NCBI RefSeq assembly: GCF_026241225.1
Contig: NZ_JAPFQP010000001.1
Span: 806,001-870,000 of the forward strand
DNA from: Lentiprolixibacter aurantiacus
GTDB lineage: Bacteria > Bacteroidota > Bacteroidia > Flavobacteriales > Flavobacteriaceae
Direction: 5' to 3'
DNA length: 64,000 nt
Of this stretch, positions 11,601 through 19,917 are shown piece after piece (positions within the stretch are counted from its first letter, which is position 1; every line of letters begins with the position of its first letter). The notes below the pieces were generated by a model. It searched no databases. It was not told the origin of the DNA and was given only the letters and a program-made list of their open reading frames with translations. Position numbers and translations under genes: made by a program.

Positions 11601-11744
11601 TCTTCCCGGGATCGCAAAGCGGAACTGGATAAGCAATGGTTGGGATTAAAGGCAAGGGCAACTTCAATAATCGAAAAGGAAATACCAGCGTTCAACAAAG
11701 CCCTGTGGGAAGCAGGGATAGGGGCAGTAAAAATGCCTGATTGA
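8610..11744 (+). CDS. Secreted sortilin/VPS10-like beta-propeller protein (copy 2)
   Basis: A 1044-residue paralog of the preceding gene, with the same opening after the signal peptide ([19 protein letters not shown] against [19 protein letters not shown]). It also has eleven Asp-box motifs ([40 protein letters not shown] and others). The ATG at 8610 begins the signal peptide [21 protein letters not shown]. The C-terminal region again has an Ig-like part ([10 protein letters not shown]) and helices ([14 protein letters not shown]). Copies are clearly diverged, so the duplication is old. Its stop overlaps the hemJ start (TGATG). Enzymatic role unproven. Confidence 0.85.
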   Translation: MKRQLLFYLLVFLTITIGWSQTAEEYFSPMKYRNIGPYRGGRSVTATGVVGDPLTYYMGTTGGGLWKTEDAGQRWKNISDGFFETGSVGAVAVSSSHPNIVYCGMGEHAPRGVMTSYGDGVYKSTDSGKTWNKIGLEKTQHISRIVIHPDNPDVVYVAAQGALYGPNAERGVFKTEDGGESWKKVLFVNNLTGASELSMDPTAPDILYAAMWEHQRTPYKVISGGPGSGLYKSTDGGKNWKQIHKGLPEEKGKMAIAVSPANPNRVYALIESDSNQDKGGLFVSMNGGDSWSMVSGDNRLVQRAWYYIEVFADPNDEHTVYVLSAPALKSIDGGKSWERITGTHGDYHDLWINPDNSRNMVIANDGGAAISFNGGKTWSTQKNMPTAQFYRINTDDLFPYNIYGGQQDNTSVKIASLSVGRSSISTQDWTYAAGGESAFLAFDPKNPRYVLGGSYLGTIEALDMDSKAGTKIMAAPIQYLGRAARDMKYLYNWNAPIIWSQHEPGTFYHCAQMVLRTRDMGITWEEISPDLTRNMDDKQGKGGGPYTVEAVGAENYGTIAYMMESPHEKGVFWTGSDDGLVHITRNGGQSWENVTPKGLEECLVNAIEVSPHDPATVYIATTRYKFNDYTPALYKTTNYGKTWTNISRGIPYGSFTRVVREDKIRKNLLYAGTEKGLYISWNGGGNWEPFQLNLPVTPITDLKVQEGDLVVATSGRSFWILDDLETLAQYKAGNKELSIMRPPIAYNGSWGSPLSRSAGNFDGTHPFEGVNPANGVVVYYNLPDLKEDQEITLTIKDSKGSIVRTISSEKDPAYKPHNGGGAPPKPLLSKKPGLNRFVWDMGYPIMPGIPDVYIEANFRGHKAPPGKYSLELEVGGSKVVTTAEIKEMPEFQTAPGQYEDFNTFMIAMEASLTEMHNMINSLYKVQGQVKEILDHLEEGSLKSQGNELLENLKNWDEEMVQRKSKAYDDVENFPNKFTAEYLFLINQTSSPIPRVNQSSRDRKAELDKQWLGLKARATSIIEKEIPAFNKALWEAGIGAVKMPD

Positions 11745-12295
11745 TGGAGGCCTATTACAATTATATAAAAGCCCTGCACCTGATCTTTGTGGTTACCTGG
11801 TTTGCGGGCTTGTTCTATATTCCCAGGCTTTTCATTTACCACATAGAGGCACTGGAAAAACCCTCTCCGGACAGGGAGATTCTGGCCAACCAGCTCCGGC
11901 TGATGACCAGGCGATTGTGGAAAATCATTACCTGGCCTTCGGCCATTCTGTGCACTTTTTTTGCCGCCTGGCTGCTCTTGCTTATGCCCGGGTGGCTTTC
12001 CCAGCCCTGGATGCATGTAAAGCTGACATTTGTCCTGTTGCTGTTTATCTATCACCTTAGAACACACCAAATATACCGGCAGTTGCAAAAGGATGAAGCC
12101 CGTTATACCTCCAACTATATGCGTATATGGAATGAGGGAGCTACCCTGGTATTGTTTGCGGTAACCTTCCTGGTTATACTTAAAAATGCGGTCAACTGGA
12201 TATACGGCCTGGCTGGTCTTATCCTCCTTGCCATATTGCTGATGCTTGGCATAAGACTGTATAAGCGCATAAGGGATAAAAACCCGGAGGCCTGA
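11744..12295 (+). CDS. hemJ: HemJ-type protoporphyrinogen IX oxidase (CopD-like membrane protein)
   Basis: A 183-residue membrane protein matching the HemJ/UPF0093 family, which oxidises protoporphyrinogen IX to protoporphyrin IX without flavin. The opening YYNYIKALHLIFVVTWFAGLFYIPRLF contains the conserved histidine (residue 11) and the WFAGLFY-PRLF signature. A second conserved part is WMHVKLTFVLLLFIYH. Four to five transmembrane helices are visible. The ATG at 11744 overlaps the stop of the upstream gene by one base. With hemH in the same window this supports a heme-synthesis role. Some databases call it CopD family. Confidence 0.87.
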   Translation: MEAYYNYIKALHLIFVVTWFAGLFYIPRLFIYHIEALEKPSPDREILANQLRLMTRRLWKIITWPSAILCTFFAAWLLLLMPGWLSQPWMHVKLTFVLLLFIYHLRTHQIYRQLQKDEARYTSNYMRIWNEGATLVLFAVTFLVILKNAVNWIYGLAGLILLAILLMLGIRLYKRIRDKNPEA

Positions 12296-12414
12296 ACGGG
12301 TGGTTAAGAATTTTGGTGGCGTTTTTGAGGTACCACAGGCCAATATGAACCCTTCTTTACAGCCGGATATTTTTGGATCGATTATTGCTATCTTTATTTC
12401 CAAATTACAGGTAG

Positions 12415-13869
12415 TTGTTTGCAAAGATTTCGTTAAGGTCCCGGATATTCATTTCCATGATCTTGCTGGTACTGATCGCCTCGGTGTTGATAGCCGGGGT
12501 TACCCTCTATCAGTATCGGGAGCAGTCGCGAGATTACCATGTGGTGCGACTGGAACGCAAGGAGGCCCAGATCAAGCAGAGCATTGAGTATGCCTTGAAA
12601 GAGACCACATATCCGGTAATTACAGACAATCTTTCCCTGATTTTCAGGGATGAGATTTATCGGATTGCAGATGTGCAGAATGTCAACTTTAATATTTACG
12701 ACCTGCAGGGGAACCTCGTTAAGAGTTCGAAACCCCGCTTCAGAAATGATTCTCTGGTCAGTGTTTTGCCTGATGAGATCCTCACCAACCTCAATGCCAG
12801 TCCTACCAAGCGCTATGTGCAGGACCGTGTGGCCGGGATGGACAGGTACAAGGCATCTTACACCTATATAACAGACAATCGTTTTAAACCAATAGGTATA
12901 TTAAATCTTCCTTATTTCGAAGACAATTCCTTTAACGATATGGAATTGAGGGAGTTCCTCATTCGCCTGGGGATGGTATACATATTTATGCTCTTGTTTG
13001 CCATTGCCCTGGCTTATTTTATATCGAAATACATAACACGTTCTTTGCAGACCATTTCAGAAAAGATCACCAAAACAGAGTTGACCAAAAGGAACGAAAA
13101 GATCATAATTGAAAACCCCGGTGAAGAAATAGGTAAGCTAATCGATTCCTATAATGAAATGATTGATGCCCTGGAGGAAAGTGCTGCAAAGCTGGCCCGA
13201 AGCGAACGGGAACAGGCCTGGAGGGAAATGGCGAAGCAGGTGGCACATGAGATCAAAAACCCGCTTACCCCTATGCGGTTAAGTGTGCAGAGCTTTGAAC
13301 GCAAGTTTGATCCCTCAGATCCCAAGGCTCCGGAAAAAGTCAAGGAGTACTGCAATACGCTGATACAGCAAATAGATACAATGAGCAGTATCGCTTCCGC
13401 TTTTTCAAATTTTGCTGAAATGCCTGCCCAGCAGAATGAGACCCTTAATGTTGTTAAGACAGTTAAACTGGCTTTGGATATTTTCAATGAAAACTACATC
13501 CATTTTATAGCGGATGAAGAAGAAATTATCGCCAAACTGGACCGCACGCAGCTGGTACGCGTGGTCACCAACCTGGTTAAAAACGCAATTCAGGCCATAC
13601 CCGATGTTGATGCCCCAAGAATACTCGTATCAGTATCCTCAGAAGAAAAATATGTCAAGATCTCAGTAGCTGACAACGGGGTTGGCATAGCAGACGGGGT
13701 ACGCGATAAGGTCTTTGAGCCCAAATTTACCACTAAGACCAGTGGTATGGGACTTGGTCTTGGCATGGTCAAAAATATTGTAGAAACCTACAAAGGAACC
13801 ATTACATTTACTTCCCAGGAAGGAAAAGGAACGGTGTTTACCGTGAGATTTCCCCGGGTCTTAACATAA
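12415..13869 (+). CDS. NtrY-like sensor histidine kinase
   Basis: A 484-residue membrane kinase. Order: TM helix about residues 11-32, a periplasmic sensor of about 150 residues (includes FNIYDLQGNLVKSS, a PAS/Cache-like look), TM helix about 184-204, HAMP linker, then the H-box EMAKQVAHEIKNPLTPMRLS with phospho-accepting H278. The N-box is NLVKNAIQAIP (about 386-396), the G1 box DNGVGIADG (420-428) and the G2 box GMGLGLGMVKNI. The HEIKNPLTP form is typical of NtrY/NtrB-type kinases. The start is a TTG at 12415, which supplies the basic N-terminus before TM1. No response regulator lies nearby, so it is an orphan kinase here. Confidence 0.93.
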   Translation: MFAKISLRSRIFISMILLVLIASVLIAGVTLYQYREQSRDYHVVRLERKEAQIKQSIEYALKETTYPVITDNLSLIFRDEIYRIADVQNVNFNIYDLQGNLVKSSKPRFRNDSLVSVLPDEILTNLNASPTKRYVQDRVAGMDRYKASYTYITDNRFKPIGILNLPYFEDNSFNDMELREFLIRLGMVYIFMLLFAIALAYFISKYITRSLQTISEKITKTELTKRNEKIIIENPGEEIGKLIDSYNEMIDALEESAAKLARSEREQAWREMAKQVAHEIKNPLTPMRLSVQSFERKFDPSDPKAPEKVKEYCNTLIQQIDTMSSIASAFSNFAEMPAQQNETLNVVKTVKLALDIFNENYIHFIADEEEIIAKLDRTQLVRVVTNLVKNAIQAIPDVDAPRILVSVSSEEKYVKISVADNGVGIADGVRDKVFEPKFTTKTSGMGLGLGMVKNIVETYKGTITFTSQEGKGTVFTVRFPRVLT

Positions 13870-13879
13870 ATCCACAATT

Positions 13880-14662
13880 ATGCAGTTCAATAACCTTCTT
13901 GTTGAAATAGAAGAAAGCCTTGCAACGGTCATTATAAACCGGCCTAAAAAACTCAATGCCTTAAATAAAGCGACAATACAGGAGCTCCATGATGCATTGT
14001 CTGCTTTGCAGACTGATCCCGAAATCAAGGTAATCATCCTGACAGGGTATGGTGAAAAGGCGTTTGTTGCCGGGGCAGATATTGCTGAATTTGCCCACTA
14101 CTCAGAAAAAGAGGGTGAAAATCTCGCAGCCCATGGGCAAAAAATACTCTTCGATTTTGTCGAGAACTTAAAAAAACCGGTTATCGCCGCTGTGAATGGT
14201 TTTGCCCTGGGAGGCGGACTGGAACTGGCCATGGCTTGCCATTTCAGGGTCGCAAGCGATAATGCCCGTATGGGACTACCAGAGGTGTCCCTGGGGGTAA
14301 TTCCCGGTTATGGTGGTACACAAAGACTGCCCAGGCTTATAGGCAAAGGCAGGGCCATGGAACTGATAATGACAGCCGGAATGATCAACGCTGCGGAAGC
14401 CAGGGAATACGGACTTGTAAATCATGTGGTGCCACAGGAAGAATTGCTTTCGTTCTGCGAGGAGCTCGCCATCAGGATATCGAAAAATTCTCCGGTAGCC
14501 ATTTCATATGCAATAAAAGCGGTAAATACTGGTTTTATGAATACTGCCCGCGGATTTGAGGCCGAGATAGAAGCCTTTGGGGAGTGTTTTGGAACCGAAG
14601 ATTTTAAAGAAGGAACCACAGCATTCCTGGAAAAAAGAAAGGCCAAATTCCCGGGGGCGTAA
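13880..14662 (+). CDS. Enoyl-CoA hydratase/isomerase (crotonase) family protein
   Basis: A 260-residue crotonase-fold enzyme, probably a short-chain enoyl-CoA hydratase of fatty-acid or amino-acid degradation. The oxyanion-hole segment AFVAGADIAEF and the second loop NGFALGGGLELAMACHFRVAS are present. The catalytic glutamate motif GLPEVSLGVIPGYGGTQRLP is also present (the E in PEV and the G/GYGGT pair). Length and C-terminal helix fit the family exactly. It follows the histidine kinase by 10 bases, so the two are probably cotranscribed. The exact acyl-CoA substrate is not predictable. Confidence 0.92.
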   Translation: MQFNNLLVEIEESLATVIINRPKKLNALNKATIQELHDALSALQTDPEIKVIILTGYGEKAFVAGADIAEFAHYSEKEGENLAAHGQKILFDFVENLKKPVIAAVNGFALGGGLELAMACHFRVASDNARMGLPEVSLGVIPGYGGTQRLPRLIGKGRAMELIMTAGMINAAEAREYGLVNHVVPQEELLSFCEELAIRISKNSPVAISYAIKAVNTGFMNTARGFEAEIEAFGECFGTEDFKEGTTAFLEKRKAKFPGA

Positions 14663-14683
14663 CAACCTCTAACGGCTTTCTTT

Positions 14684-16237
14684 ATGAGTAAAAATATCCT
14701 GACCATTCTGGTCCTTTTTCTGGTATCCGGAATAGCTGCTAGCCAGGAATTTCCTATTTCCTTTGAGATCGGAGAAAAATATAATGATCGGTATAAGTAT
14801 TCTAATCTCCTCACCATAGCTGATGACGGCAGCGGGGGCACCATATTGGTCCGCGCATACTATTCCGGGCTCATCCTGCAACCAAAAGGTTATCTGGTAG
14901 AGCATTACAACAAGGATCTTGAACTGATAGATGAATATAATTACAAGCTAAAAGGGCATGAGTTTGTAAATGGATATGTGAAAAACGGACAATTGTACCT
15001 GTTGTTCCTGGATTACAATCTGAATACTTTGTCATACGAGTATACCGTCCACAGGAGCCCAATCACCGATTACAGATTTACCGAGCAGACCCTTTTAAGC
15101 ATTGCTTCTGACCCCGTGGACAATCCGCTGGATAAAAATTATTACAACCGCAATTTTGGCAAAGGGTTTACTACCACTGTGTTGTTCGATGATGACTTCT
15201 CGGCATTTATTATCAGTACACATTACAAAAAGGGAAACCTCAATAAGCACAGGATCCATGTGTTCAGCACTTCCCTGAATAAAATAATGGAGCATGATTT
15301 CTCAGAAGCTGTGGAGGACAAAAATTACGCTTTCGAACAGTTGGAAGTGTCTCCTGATCTAAAAACCGTGTACGTAATGGGAAAGGCGTACTTCAAGCGT
15401 AAAAGGTTCAAGGCCATGGAGCGTAAGTTTCAGTATGAGCTGATCCGAATTACACCGGAAGGGAGGAGTATACAGACCTTTGACGGAACAGGAAAGTATT
15501 CCGAAGCCTTAAAACCAATGCTCAACAATGATAAACTGATATGCGTAGGTTTTTATGCAGACAGAAAGGACAATCGCTATAACGGACTGGGGTATTTTTC
15601 ACTGGATCCGGTTACACTGGATATCAGGATAAAGAAATACAATCCATTCTCCGCACAGTTTATGCTGGATAAATTTGGCAAGGATGATGCACAGCAGGTA
15701 AAAAACCTGGTCTTCAAAAATGTGAGTTTTGCCAAAGACGGCTGCGTTCAATTCAATGCGGAAGAATATTTTGTAACAAATAGCGTACAGGCCAATTCCA
15801 GTGGAGGTCGTGTGCGTGTAGAAAGATTCCATCACAACGACATAGTAAGTGCTAAACTTGGCCCTTCAGGAGAGCTGATCTGGGCCAGAAACATCAACAA
15901 AACTGAAGTTACCCAGGGCGATGGAGCCTATGTTTCTTATTGTTCCTTTACCAAAGGAGGAGATACCTATTTCTTCATAAGCTCTGCTGCAGAAAACCCC
16001 GAATTGCTCAATAACGAGCGTCTTATCTTTAAGCAGGGATTCAGCAGAAACCGGAATGTCTTTGTAATCCGCCTGGACGATCAGGGCGTTATGAGCTACA
16101 AGAAAATGATTGATAGCAAAGAAGCCCGATTGCCTTTGATGGTATCCAAACCCCTTATGGACAAGTCCAATGATGCACTGCTTTTTTATGCCAAGCGTGG
16201 CACCAAAAAGCAATTGGTTAACTTCTCTATCAATTAA
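14684..16237 (+). CDS. Uncharacterised secreted protein
   Basis: A 517-residue exported protein of unknown function. A signal peptide (MSKNILTILVLFLVSGIAASQ) precedes a strand-rich body with many aromatic residues and no cysteine-rich or catalytic motif I recognise. The body alternates segments such as DFSAFIISTHYKKGNLNK, SPDLKTVYVMGKAYFKRKRF and SGELIWARNINKTEV, compatible with a beta-propeller-like reading of repeated short strands. It lies 21 bases after the crotonase gene and may belong to that unit. Confidence 0.6.
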   Translation: MSKNILTILVLFLVSGIAASQEFPISFEIGEKYNDRYKYSNLLTIADDGSGGTILVRAYYSGLILQPKGYLVEHYNKDLELIDEYNYKLKGHEFVNGYVKNGQLYLLFLDYNLNTLSYEYTVHRSPITDYRFTEQTLLSIASDPVDNPLDKNYYNRNFGKGFTTTVLFDDDFSAFIISTHYKKGNLNKHRIHVFSTSLNKIMEHDFSEAVEDKNYAFEQLEVSPDLKTVYVMGKAYFKRKRFKAMERKFQYELIRITPEGRSIQTFDGTGKYSEALKPMLNNDKLICVGFYADRKDNRYNGLGYFSLDPVTLDIRIKKYNPFSAQFMLDKFGKDDAQQVKNLVFKNVSFAKDGCVQFNAEEYFVTNSVQANSSGGRVRVERFHHNDIVSAKLGPSGELIWARNINKTEVTQGDGAYVSYCSFTKGGDTYFFISSAAENPELLNNERLIFKQGFSRNRNVFVIRLDDQGVMSYKKMIDSKEARLPLMVSKPLMDKSNDALLFYAKRGTKKQLVNFSIN

Positions 16238-16257
16238 CATACAGGATCATTTATTAT

Positions 16258-16289
16258 TGGATATATTCCATATATTTGGATATAATCCA
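16258..16289. promoter_or_regulatory. Tandem operator-like palindromes before the radical SAM gene
   Basis: Two related 13-base imperfect palindromes, TGGATATATTCCA (16258-16270) and TGGATATAATCCA (16277-16289), stand 19 bp apart. The second ends four bases before the ATG at 16294. The spacing and dyad form look like adjacent repressor sites or overlapping promoter elements. The AT-rich content makes chance similarity possible. Confidence 0.4.
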
Positions 16290-16293
16290 TTAA

Positions 16294-17367
16294 ATGAAAA
16301 AGTCTCCGCTAATAAAGGGAAGGGGTGCCCAAAGCAACCATCCCAATCGCTTTCTTGCCCATATCCAAGAGCATCGCGATGATTTTCTTGAATACTGTCG
16401 TATTCAGGATGAACCGGTAGACAATGCTAAAACCCTGTATTTACCAATACATCCGAAAACCATCGTAAATGAAGTAAAGAGCCCGGACCTGAGCATGGAA
16501 TTCTCCATGAACCCCTATCAGGGATGTGAACATGGCTGTGTGTATTGCTATGCAAGAAACACCCATGAATACTGGGGGTATAGCGCCGGGCTGGATTTTG
16601 AAAAACGAATCCTGATAAAACAAAATGCTGCCCGGCTTCTGGAAGAGCGTTTAAAAAAGAAAAGCTGGAAAGCCAATACAATTGTAATGTCTGGAAATAC
16701 GGATTGCTATCAGCCGGCTGAGAAAAAGTTCAGGATTACAAGGGCTTGCCTGCAGGTATTTTTGAAGTACCGCCACCCTGTGGGAATAATCACCAAAAAC
16801 GATCTTATCCTCAGAGACCTCGATCTGCTCAGGGAGTTGAATCGCTATAATTTGGTTGCGGTGCATATTTCGGTTACGACCTTGTCCGAGCGTACACGAA
16901 GGATGCTGGAGCCCCGCACTTCAACAGCAAAGAAAAGGTTGAAACTCATAAAAAAATTATCAGAGGCAGGAATACCCGTAAACGCAATGCTTGCACCTAT
17001 TATACCCGGTATCAACAGCCATGAATTGCTGTCTCTGGCCAGGACCTGCGCAGAACACGGCGCCATTTCTTTTGGTTATACGGTGGTTCGACTGAACGGT
17101 GCAATTGGCAAGTTGTTTACAGAATGGATCAGGATGGCTATGCCAGATCGCGCCAGCAAGGTTTTAAACCAGATTGCCTCCTGTCACGGAGGACAATTAA
17201 ACGACAGTCGTTTTGGGATCCGAACCCGTGGTGAGGGCAAGCTGGCAGAGCAAATAAAGGAAATGGCCCGGCTGGCCCGTTCAAAATATTATAAAGGAAA
17301 AGGGCTGCCATCGCTTGATGCCACCTTACACGGATCCTATAAAAACGATCAGCTTCGGCTGTTTTAG
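16294..17367 (+). CDS. PA0069-family radical SAM protein
   Basis: A 357-residue radical SAM enzyme of the PA0069/SplB-like group. The iron-sulfur motif CEHGCVYC is C78, C82 and C85 (CxxxCxxC), followed by YARNTHEYWG, typical of the group. SPDLSMEFSMNPYQG just before it and the N-terminal KGRGAQSNHPNRF fix the start. Later blocks include VMSGNTDCYQPAEKKFRITR and VRLNGAIGKLF. The reaction is not established for the family; similarity to spore photoproduct lyase is distant. Two dyad repeats sit directly upstream. Confidence 0.92.
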   Translation: MKKSPLIKGRGAQSNHPNRFLAHIQEHRDDFLEYCRIQDEPVDNAKTLYLPIHPKTIVNEVKSPDLSMEFSMNPYQGCEHGCVYCYARNTHEYWGYSAGLDFEKRILIKQNAARLLEERLKKKSWKANTIVMSGNTDCYQPAEKKFRITRACLQVFLKYRHPVGIITKNDLILRDLDLLRELNRYNLVAVHISVTTLSERTRRMLEPRTSTAKKRLKLIKKLSEAGIPVNAMLAPIIPGINSHELLSLARTCAEHGAISFGYTVVRLNGAIGKLFTEWIRMAMPDRASKVLNQIASCHGGQLNDSRFGIRTRGEGKLAEQIKEMARLARSKYYKGKGLPSLDATLHGSYKNDQLRLF

Positions 17368-17413
17368 GTGGTTTCCATCGGGTCAGAATGAATAAGCGCT
17401 GTCCCTGAGCAAA

Positions 17414-18073
17414 TTATCCTGCCCCTTCCCATTCCTTGTAGAATTGTTCCAGGAAATCCAGCATGAATTGATGTCGTTGCTCAGCAAGTTTTTTTCCTGT
17501 CCGGGTATTCATCCGGTCTTTCAGCGTGAGCAATTTCTCGTAAAAATGATTGATAGTTGGGCCTTTAGCCTTTTTGTAAATATCCTTACTCATATTGGTA
17601 AGGGGTTTGATTTCCGGGTCGTAAAGCGGCCTGTTCCTGAATCCCCCATAGTTAAATGCACGGGCAACACCAATGGCGCCTATTGCATCCAGGCGGTCTG
17701 CATCCTGTACAATTTCAAGGGCTTTGGATTTCGGTTTATTGTGCTGTGTTCCGAGGCTGTTTTTGAAGGAGATGTTCCTTACGATATCTGATACCTCGTT
17801 GACAAGGGTCTCCGGAAGTTCCAGCTTTCTCATGAAGGAAGTGGCTATGCGGGGACCAATGGTTTCGTCCCCATCGTGAAATTTGGCATCGGCAATATCA
17901 TGCAGCAGTGCTCCCATTCCAACGGTAAGAAGATCTGCTTTTTCCCCCTCTGCAATAAGTAAGGCGGTTCTGTAAACCCTTAGGGTATGCCACCAGTCAT
18001 GCCCTCCCTCTGCACCTTCAAGGCTTTCCTTTACAAATTTCTGTGTTGCCTGTAGTATTTCTTCCGGAGTCAT
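17414..18073 (-). CDS. HD-domain phosphohydrolase
   Basis: A 219-residue metal-dependent phosphohydrolase of the YedJ/HDIG-like type. The metal ligands appear as HDWWHTLRV near residue 24 and the doublet ALLHDIADAKF near residue 53, with HDGDE next to it. A later conserved block is VQDADRLDAIGAIGVARAFNYGG with the family aspartate. Substrate is probably a nucleotide but unknown. The ATG overlaps the stop of the upstream acyltransferase gene (TAATG), so the two are translated as a coupled pair. Confidence 0.9.
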   Translation of the reverse strand: MTPEEILQATQKFVKESLEGAEGGHDWWHTLRVYRTALLIAEGEKADLLTVGMGALLHDIADAKFHDGDETIGPRIATSFMRKLELPETLVNEVSDIVRNISFKNSLGTQHNKPKSKALEIVQDADRLDAIGAIGVARAFNYGGFRNRPLYDPEIKPLTNMSKDIYKKAKGPTINHFYEKLLTLKDRMNTRTGKKLAEQRHQFMLDFLEQFYKEWEGAG

Positions 18074-18807
18074 TAACTGTTTTCTATTGCTGAGGTTATT
18101 TGTTCTTCTATGACGGAGATGAGTTTGTCCGGGTCACCTTTGTTCTCCAGGGGGGGATGTACGGTGAACTTGAGATGTGACCCCAAACCATAGGGAAATT
18201 TCCCATAGCGAAGCATTTTCCAGGAGTTGTTTATGGAAACAGGGACCAGCAATGCCGAAGGAGCGTGTTTCATAATGGTTTTTAGGCCGTTTGTTTGAAA
18301 CCTTTTAGGCTGTCCGTTCCTGCTGCGTGTGCCTTCCGGGAAAATAACAGCACTGCGATTATGTTCCTGGATGTATTTGCCCAGGCTTGCAATCTGCATT
18401 AGGGCCTGTTTACTGTCTTTCCTGTTAATGAGCACAGACCCCCCATGCCTCAGGTTGTATGAGACACTGGGAATACCCTTGCCCAGCTCAATCTTGCTTA
18501 CAAATTTTGGGTGGTGTGCCCGCATAAACCAGATCAATGGAGGGATATCATTCATGCTCTGGTGGTTGGCTACTATAATCAGCGGACGATTTGTGGGTAT
18601 ATTATGCGGATTCTTAAAAGTGTAGCGGGTTCCCAGTACATGGGTGGCCCTTATAAGGAAAAGGTTCAGAATACTTACACTTCGTTTATGAGCCTCGTAA
18701 CCAAAAACATTAAAGCACAACCATTGTATAGGGTGGAAAACTACCAGAATCAATCCAAAAAGGACAAAGTAAATGGCAGTTAGCGGATAGGCCAGGATTT
18801 TAATCAT
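18073..18807 (-). CDS. 1-acyl-sn-glycerol-3-phosphate acyltransferase (PlsC-like)
   Basis: A 244-residue membrane-associated acyltransferase, likely converting lysophosphatidate to phosphatidate. The HX4D motif is VANHQSMNDIPPL, block II is FVSKIELGKGIP, block III is FPEGTRSRNG and block IV is LLVPVSINNSW. An N-terminal hydrophobic helix (ILAYPLTAIYFVLFGLILVVF) anchors it. The start at 18807 (MIKILAYP) is chosen because a longer reading to 18885 adds a poor, non-family extension. Confidence 0.9.
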   Translation of the reverse strand: MIKILAYPLTAIYFVLFGLILVVFHPIQWLCFNVFGYEAHKRSVSILNLFLIRATHVLGTRYTFKNPHNIPTNRPLIIVANHQSMNDIPPLIWFMRAHHPKFVSKIELGKGIPSVSYNLRHGGSVLINRKDSKQALMQIASLGKYIQEHNRSAVIFPEGTRSRNGQPKRFQTNGLKTIMKHAPSALLVPVSINNSWKMLRYGKFPYGLGSHLKFTVHPPLENKGDPDKLISVIEEQITSAIENS

Positions 18808-18924
18808 ACACAAAAATAAAAATAAGGACAGATTACGGCTATTCCACCTTAAAAATGTCTTTGAAGTAAATTGGCAAATACCCATATAACTGCCGGTTTT
18901 AGGGCATCTTTCTTACAAAATCAA

Positions 18925-18954
18925 TTGAAATTCTGAAGAATATATTTATCTTTA
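18925..18954 (+). promoter_or_regulatory. Bacteroidota-type promoter for the YegP-like gene
   Basis: TTG at 18925-18927, 19 bases, then TATCTTTA at 18947-18954. This is close to the flavobacterial consensus TTG-N17-23-TAnnTTTG, and it lies 28 bases before the ATG. Confidence 0.45.
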
Positions 18955-18982
18955 ACAAATTGGAAAATCTAATATTCAGAAA

Positions 18983-19315
18983 ATGGGAAAATTCGAAATT
19001 AAAAAGGACAAAGCCGGTAAATTCAGATTTAATTTGAAAGCTGGTAATGGCCAGGTAATTTTAAGCAGTGAGGCATATAATTCAAAATCTGCCTGTGATA
19101 ACGGAATTGAATCAGTAAGAAAAAATTCTGCTGACGACGCCCGTTTTGAGCGGAAGACTGCCAAGAACGGAAAGGCCTACTTTAACCTTAAAGCGGCTAA
19201 CGGACAGGTTATAGGAGCAAGTCAGATGTATGCTTCCGAAGCTTCCATGGAAAATGGTATTGCATCGGTTAAGAATAATGCTCCCGATGCATCTATTGAT
19301 GACCAGTCCGAATAA
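18983..19315 (+). CDS. YegP-like DUF1508 protein with two tandem repeats
   Basis: A 110-residue cytosolic protein composed of two copies of the roughly 50-residue DUF1508 unit. The first is KFRFNLKAGNGQVILSSEAY and the second KAYFNLKAANGQVIGASQMY. Each is followed by a helix with the pattern S-x-x-x-x-G-I-x-S-V-[RK]-x-N. Function is unknown. An excellent terminator follows. Confidence 0.93.
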   Translation: MGKFEIKKDKAGKFRFNLKAGNGQVILSSEAYNSKSACDNGIESVRKNSADDARFERKTAKNGKAYFNLKAANGQVIGASQMYASEASMENGIASVKNNAPDASIDDQSE

Positions 19316-19332
19316 GACCTGGTGAAAAAAAG

Positions 19333-19358
19333 AAAGGCGGCCAACTGGCCGCCTTTTT
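19333..19358. terminator. Bidirectional intrinsic terminator
   Basis: Perfect ten-base arms AAAGGCGGCC (19333-19342) and GGCCGCCTTT (19347-19356) with an AACT loop. Plus-strand T residues follow, and an A-rich tract lies upstream that becomes a U tract on the minus strand. It serves the convergent YegP-like and bacilliredoxin genes. Confidence 0.92.
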
Positions 19359-19377
19359 ACTTTAATTACTCCTGTTA

Positions 19378-19788
19378 CTAACAATATTCATCGTAAGCAC
19401 TGGTCAGGTTTTCAGCGATCATTTCTGCTGGGCGCCCTTCAATATGATGCCTTTCAATCATATGCACCAATTCTCCGTCCTTGAACAGGGCCATGCTTGG
19501 TGAAGATGGTGGAAAAGGAATCATCAGGTTCCTTGCGGCGTCAACCGCCTCGGTATCCACACCGGCAAAAACGGTAATCAAATGATCTGGTGTTTTGGCG
19601 TGCATCAGGCTCATTTTTGCAGCTGGCCTGGCATTCGCAGCAGCACAACCACATACGGAATTCACCACAACCAGGGTGGTGCCTTCTTGCTTAATGGCCG
19701 ATTCTACATCTGCTGCAGTATATAATTCCTGAAAACCGGCCGATGCCAGGTCTTCTCTCATGGGTTTAACAAGTTCTGCGGGATACAT
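19378..19788 (-). CDS. BrxA/BrxB-family bacilliredoxin
   Basis: A 136-residue thioredoxin-fold protein of the YphP/YqiW (BrxA/BrxB) family. These proteins remove mixed disulfides of low-molecular-weight thiols (bacillithiol in Firmicutes and Bacteroidota) from proteins. The hallmark CGC motif is VVNSVCGCAAANARP, C46 and C48. The N-terminus MYPAELVKPMREDLASAGF and C-terminus HMIERHHIEGRPAEMIAENL are family features. The promoter just upstream matches the flavobacterial consensus. Confidence 0.95.
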   Translation of the reverse strand: MYPAELVKPMREDLASAGFQELYTAADVESAIKQEGTTLVVVNSVCGCAAANARPAAKMSLMHAKTPDHLITVFAGVDTEAVDAARNLMIPFPPSSPSMALFKDGELVHMIERHHIEGRPAEMIAENLTSAYDEYC

Positions 19789-19815
19789 AGACTATTTTTT
19801 AGTTTTTAAGTGCAA

Positions 19816-19847
19816 CAAAGATAAGGAAAGAAGAATATTTTTTACAA
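19816..19847 (-). promoter_or_regulatory. Promoter of the bacilliredoxin gene
   Basis: Read on the minus strand: TTG (plus-strand CAA at 19845-19847), 21 bases, then an exact TATCTTTG (plus 19816-19823). This matches TTG-N17-23-TAnnTTTG and lies 28 bases before the start codon. Confidence 0.6.
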
Positions 19848-19892
19848 GCCGGTTCCCAGGCATTACTGCATGGCAGGTATTCTGTAAAACCC

Positions 19893-19900
19893 TATCTTTG
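19893..19900 (+). promoter_or_regulatory. -7 element for the TerB/DnaJ gene
   Basis: An exact TATCTTTG match to the Bacteroidota -7 consensus, 17 bases before the ATG. No clear -33 TTG is seen at the usual distance, so only half of the promoter is supported. Confidence 0.4.
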
Positions 19901-19917
19901 GCGCGTTATTTTTTGCT

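Noticed and set aside
1067-11744. A horizontally acquired island between hemH and hemJ
   Set aside because: Heme genes are separated by about 10.7 kb, but I see no mobility genes, flanking repeats or obvious composition shift, so simple gene-order change is as likely.
12300-12587. A 95-codon frame starting just after hemJ
   Set aside because: It runs out of frame through the start of the histidine kinase, whose membrane helix and sensor domain are clear.
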